Positions 5,242 through 8,272 of a stretch of DNA of 8,272 bases are shown here, one piece after another (position 1 is the stretch's first letter; each line of letters opens with the position of its first letter). The notes below the pieces were generated by a model that saw only the letters and a program-made list of their open reading frames with translations, did no database searches and was not told the DNA's origin. The stretch comes from an uncultured Collinsella sp. (GTDB lineage Bacteria > Actinomycetota > Coriobacteriia > Coriobacteriales > Coriobacteriaceae), in assembly GCA_900544865.1 (NCBI GenBank), contig UQXA01000055.1, positions 1-8,272 of the forward strand, written 5' to 3'. Both the position numbers and the translations under genes were made by a program.

Positions 5242-7464
5242 ATGAATATGCTCAAAATCTCGAAGGCGATCTTTAGGTCGCTTCTCTCCTCCAGGTCGCT
5301 CTGTGTTGTCGTTGTTGCGTTGATGGTTCTTTGTGCTCTGCCCGTCTTCAGGAGCGCGGCCGGCATCGACGGACGGGTCGAATACCTCGAGTCGGGAATA
5401 ACCCGTGTTGAGCAGGAATTGTCAGCATCCTATGCGGATGCGCTTGTGAATGCGGGGGAGGACGGTGTCTATACCTCTTCATCAAGCATGCCCGCGCTTC
5501 TGTACCCTCTTGCCGCGGGACGTCTTATCTTGGCACCGCTCTCTCCCCTACTTCCGTTTCTGCAGATATCGGATGGAGAGTACACCTATTATGACGGATC
5601 GAAGGAGTACTTGCTATGGGTCGCAACGGCCGTTGCCGTCTCGTTCCTTGCCGCGCGTCTTAACAAACGTGAAAAGCTCATCATCCAGGCACCGATGGGC
5701 GAGCTGGGTAGACTTGTTGCATCGAGCGTATGGGCGAGTGTTTTTGCAATGCTTGCCGTCCTCGCCATCAATCTTCCAGGGATAATCGCCGCGCTTGTGA
5801 AGAATGGCCCGGGCTCGCCGTTCTATCCGATAGGCTACATTCAATATGCGACTCCGGTTATCAAACCGGCTTGGCTGGTGTTCGCGCAGACGGCCATCTT
5901 GCAATTCTTGGTGGCAGCGTTCATCTCGCTTGTCGTTCACCTTGCCGTGAAGATTGCCAATAACCCTACGCTTGGAATCGTGTTCGTATGTGCCCTGATG
6001 GGGGTGACGATGGTTCCCGGGTATTACGGAAGATCCATCGCTTTACGTGAGTTCGCCCTGTTGAATCCCCTTACGTATGCGAACACTGAGTTGACCGTCG
6101 GCGCCTATAGCCCGTACCCGACAATGCAGATAGTGAATCTGCCTGGACTTTGCTTCGAGCGTGGCGCGATTGCCCTCGTATGCGCAATCGGGATCGAGGT
6201 GCTGGCAATTAGCCTGCTTTGCGTTGCTGGAAAGAGCGGCTGCGCGTGCCCGATATCCCCGATTTGTCTTGAGAGAGGTTCCTTCACTGCATCGAGAACG
6301 GCAACTCGTTCGAGCGCTTGTGCCTCCGCCGTTGCATACGTAAGAACGATGGGGAAACTGCTCCTGCGTTCTCCTACCCTCGCCGTATGCGCGATTGCAA
6401 TGTCGACGACGATGCTGGCCCCGGCTCTGGTCGAGATGTTTCCTGACGCTGATAACGTTTCCGCTGTTCGGTATAGGGATGGGGAGCTCCGTTCAATAGA
6501 TCGGTATCTAGAGCAGGACGCTGCGAATATGGACGTCGAGGGCAAAGCGGCCCTGGAAGGCATGCGAGATGCTCTTTCGGGTTTCGTGTACGCGCCCACG
6601 CCTGCGGAGGGGTTTCGAAGCCTTGCGACGTACGAGCGCGCTCGAGGCGAGCTGGGCGCGGCAGATGCGACCCTCCTGCAATCGATCGGAATCGAGCCGG
6701 AGACTCCTTCTCGTGCGGAGGCGCGCGCCCTTCTGCTCGAGTCGATCGCGAGCTTGCCGGACCCCAAGGTTTACGAGTTAAGTACGAAGATGCCCCCATT
6801 AGTCCTCCTTTCGTATCTCCAGGCAGCGCTTCCCTCCTTATTTTTGCTGTTGCCCGTGGTTGTCACATCGCTCGCGTGCACCCACCTGCAGTGTCGTTCC
6901 CTTCTGGTTCTCCAGATCCCCGCAACAGCGCATGTGCGTTTTCTGACGGCTGTTGCGCTGGCTCTCCTGCTTGGCTTGGTGCTGCTTTTGGTGTCGATGG
7001 TTCCCGCTGTCGTTGTGTCCGTGATTAAGAACGGTGCGGGTGGATCGGAGTATCCCGTCGCTCTCATTCGGGCGGGAGCTTCGACAACGTCCATGGTGGG
7101 GGAGGCGGTGTTGTGCAGTATTCCGTTGCTGGTCATGGCATACGGCGTGATTTCCGTCGTCGCTGCGTTGACAGCAGCGATTAGCCGCAACCCCGTTGTC
7201 ACCGGAATGGTTTGCGCGGTTCTCTTGGTGTTGGGTTCGTTGAGCGCTCATGTTGAAAGCGTGGGCATGGGCGTCGCGCTGCTGGCTCCATTCGCCTCGT
7301 TTGATCCCGCTTCCCAGGTGGGGACGATTGGGTTCCTTGGGCGAGGGACGAACGCGATGCCTTTTGGAGAGGTCGTCGGCGCATCGGGCGCTCTGCTGGT
7401 GGTCTTGGGCGCCGTATCTCCGTTGATGGTGCGCCTGAGTGTTCCAAAGATCGAAAGGGGATGA
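5242..7464 (+). CDS. Fused two-half ABC-2-type permease
   Basis: A 740-residue integral membrane protein, the membrane part of the ABC transporter completed by the next gene. The ATG at 5242 is chosen because TAAGG (5231-5235) precedes it by six bases. Upstream in-frame ATGs at 5176 and 5224 lack such a site and would run through the intercistronic hairpin. It contains two repeats of one module: an N-terminal helix (about 19-36; 378-396), an extracytoplasmic segment (about 37-85; 397-515), then several helices. The repeats are shown by KNGPGSPFYPIGYI at 187-200 versus KNGAGGSEYPVALI at 596-609, and by NPTLGIVFVCAL at 241 versus NPVVTGMVCAVL at 650, an offset of about 409. The second extracytoplasmic part is longer and helical. 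One chain can thus replace the usual permease dimer. It probably exports or expels the neighbouring peptide (immunity). The link to the peptide is inferred from gene order. Confidence 0.82.
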   Translation: MNMLKISKAIFRSLLSSRSLCVVVVALMVLCALPVFRSAAGIDGRVEYLESGITRVEQELSASYADALVNAGEDGVYTSSSSMPALLYPLAAGRLILAPLSPLLPFLQISDGEYTYYDGSKEYLLWVATAVAVSFLAARLNKREKLIIQAPMGELGRLVASSVWASVFAMLAVLAINLPGIIAALVKNGPGSPFYPIGYIQYATPVIKPAWLVFAQTAILQFLVAAFISLVVHLAVKIANNPTLGIVFVCALMGVTMVPGYYGRSIALREFALLNPLTYANTELTVGAYSPYPTMQIVNLPGLCFERGAIALVCAIGIEVLAISLLCVAGKSGCACPISPICLERGSFTASRTATRSSACASAVAYVRTMGKLLLRSPTLAVCAIAMSTTMLAPALVEMFPDADNVSAVRYRDGELRSIDRYLEQDAANMDVEGKAALEGMRDALSGFVYAPTPAEGFRSLATYERARGELGAADATLLQSIGIEPETPSRAEARALLLESIASLPDPKVYELSTKMPPLVLLSYLQAALPSLFLLLPVVVTSLACTHLQCRSLLVLQIPATAHVRFLTAVALALLLGLVLLLVSMVPAVVVSVIKNGAGGSEYPVALIRAGASTTSMVGEAVLCSIPLLVMAYGVISVVAALTAAISRNPVVTGMVCAVLLVLGSLSAHVESVGMGVALLAPFASFDPASQVGTIGFLGRGTNAMPFGEVVGASGALLVVLGAVSPLMVRLSVPKIERG

Positions 7465-7469
7465 TCTCG

Positions 7470-8210
7470 ATGATTGACCTTCAAACGCTGACGATCTCTT
7501 ATGGAAAGAAGGTGCTCGTAGATTCGGTGAACGCTGAGTTTGCCCCGGGTACGGTCTACGGTCTCGTCGCTCCGAACGGGCATGGAAAGACGACGTTGCT
7601 GCGTGCGATGGCAGGTTTGCCGGGTCCTCGCGTGGACGGGAGCATCGTTCTGGATGAGGTGCAGGGTGCGGGTGCGAGAGAGGTCCGTTCTATGATCTTC
7701 TATGCACCTGGTGAGGGGACGCTGCTGTATCCCGGATTGCGTGCGGAAGATCACCTCAAGATGGTTTGCGATATGTGGCCGCATGCTCGCGATATCGAAG
7801 AGATAGTGGAACAAACGCAGATAGGCGAGTTCGCGAAGATGAGGATCCGCACTCTGAGCCAGGGCATGAAGCAGCAGCTTACCCTGGCGATTGCGTATGC
7901 GACGGGTGCGCGGTACCTTCTATTAGATGAGCCCATGAACGCGCTCGACCCCAGCAGGGTGGACTTGCATTCCGAGATTTTCAGGAAGCTGGCCGATTCT
8001 GGTACGTGCATCATCATGTCATCCCACATCTTGGATTCGGTCGATAGGCTGTGCGATGAGATTCTGTTTTTGAAGGATGGGAGGCTCATTAGAAGCATTC
8101 CGCAAGATGATGCTGCGCCGAAGTCTCCTGGATCCCATTTCGCAAAGCCTGCCGGACGCGCCGAGGGTGCGCTAAGCACGTATCGGCGACTCTACGAAAA
8201 GGGCGGGTAG
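7470..8210 (+). CDS. ABC transporter ATP-binding protein
   Basis: A 246-residue cytoplasmic ATPase that powers the permease encoded just upstream. Motifs in order: Walker A APNGHGKTT (34-42, with Ala in place of the first Gly), signature LSQGMKQQL (129-137), Walker B YLLLDEP (149-155), D-loop NALD (157-160) and H-loop SSH (H186). The usual Q-loop glutamine is not seen in FYAPGEGTLLYPGL (77-90). The LSQGMKQQ signature places it with ABC-2/CcmA-type exporters such as lantibiotic immunity or multidrug ATPases, not the MacB-like ATPases typical of lactococcin 972 loci. ATG 7470 is preferred because AAAGGGG (7454-7460) lies nine bases upstream. The alternative in-frame ATG at 7461 overlaps the permease stop (ATGA) but directly abuts that site. 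Either start implies translational coupling. The last 35 residues, after about 211, are an unassigned polar tail. Confidence 0.93.
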   Translation: MIDLQTLTISYGKKVLVDSVNAEFAPGTVYGLVAPNGHGKTTLLRAMAGLPGPRVDGSIVLDEVQGAGAREVRSMIFYAPGEGTLLYPGLRAEDHLKMVCDMWPHARDIEEIVEQTQIGEFAKMRIRTLSQGMKQQLTLAIAYATGARYLLLDEPMNALDPSRVDLHSEIFRKLADSGTCIIMSSHILDSVDRLCDEILFLKDGRLIRSIPQDDAAPKSPGSHFAKPAGRAEGALSTYRRLYEKGG

Positions 8211-8212
8211 AA

Positions 8213-8272
8213 ATGCAAGTTAATAATCTATGTGGTCGATATGCCGTTAAACCCGCATATCGATACCGCTCA
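8213..8272 (+). CDS. Possible start of a downstream gene, partial
   Basis: An ATG at 8213, two bases after the ATPase stop, opens a frame of 20 codons (MQVNNLCGRYAV…) that is still open at the window end. The spacing suits a further gene in the operon. The ribosome binding site is weak (GGGCGGG at 8201-8207), the frame overlaps a strong inverted repeat, and the visible residues resemble no family known to me. It may be a chance frame. Confidence 0.25.
   Translation, partial: MQVNNLCGRYAVKPAYRYRS
8234..8267. repeat. Inverted repeat at right end
   Basis: TCGATATGC (8236-8244) and GCATATCGA (8255-8263) are a perfect 9-bp inverted repeat around a 10-base spacer. Outer GGT (8234-8236) and ACC (8265-8267) extend it imperfectly. 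It lies 26 bases after the ATPase stop codon. It may be the stem of a transcription terminator whose T-run is beyond the window, or an operator. The window ends five bases later, so this cannot be decided. Confidence 0.55.

Noticed and set aside
6105..6767. Minus-strand 220-codon frame within the permease gene
   Set aside because: It is antisense to a continuous repeat-structured membrane protein and is Ser/Arg-rich without motifs.
1..8272. CRISPR array or rRNA
   Set aside because: No regularly spaced identical repeats and no rRNA-like conserved segments were seen on either strand.

Overview
The window looks like a draft contig from a high-GC Gram-positive bacterium, most probably a gut member of the Coriobacteriia (Collinsella-like). 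That placement is an inference from GC-rich coding sequence, strong AAAGGA/GGAGG ribosome binding sites and gene content; no rRNA or other marker gene is present. The first 48 bases are not biological. They are the tail of an Illumina P7 oligo, an 8-base index and the Nextera read-2 transposase adapter, so genomic sequence starts at about base 49 and the window probably begins at a contig end.

Left part (49-2863, all genes on the minus strand): a housekeeping block read right to left. It holds a small ACT-domain protein of the UPF0237 type (2506-2793), a 472-residue citrate synthase (1010-2428) and a Cof-type HAD phosphatase (81-923). One candidate promoter lies upstream of the ACT gene. A clear intrinsic terminator lies between the citrate synthase and HAD genes.

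Middle (2864-4689): a gene-free stretch of about 325 bp rich in inverted repeats, followed by a decayed mobile-element region. This region has the catalytic half of a tyrosine recombinase without its N-terminal domain (3190-3915). The recombinase remnant is in the same frame as a small YozG-like HTH regulator (3916-4167), separated from it by one amber codon. Upstream of the regulator is its usual partner, a DUF2975-like four-helix membrane protein (4177-4689). The arrangement suggests that a regulator/transport cassette was joined to an older integrase gene.

Right part (4690-8272, plus strand): an AT-rich divergent promoter region with a perfect 7-bp palindrome leads into a three-gene operon. 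Its genes are a 121-residue Sec-secreted small protein with four cysteines in its mature part (4810-5175), a 740-residue permease that appears to be two homologous ABC-2 halves fused in tandem (5242-7464), and an ABC ATPase (7470-8210). The order, precursor then large membrane protein then ATPase, and the C-terminal pattern of the small protein resemble lactococcin 972-type bacteriocin loci. The transporter is of a different ABC class from the one usually found there. The best candidate for an undescribed system in the window is therefore a secreted cysteine-containing bacteriocin-like protein with a fused-dimer ABC-2 immunity or export transporter, controlled from a promoter shared with an HTH/DUF2975 pair. 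The window ends just inside a possible further gene that overlaps a strong inverted repeat.
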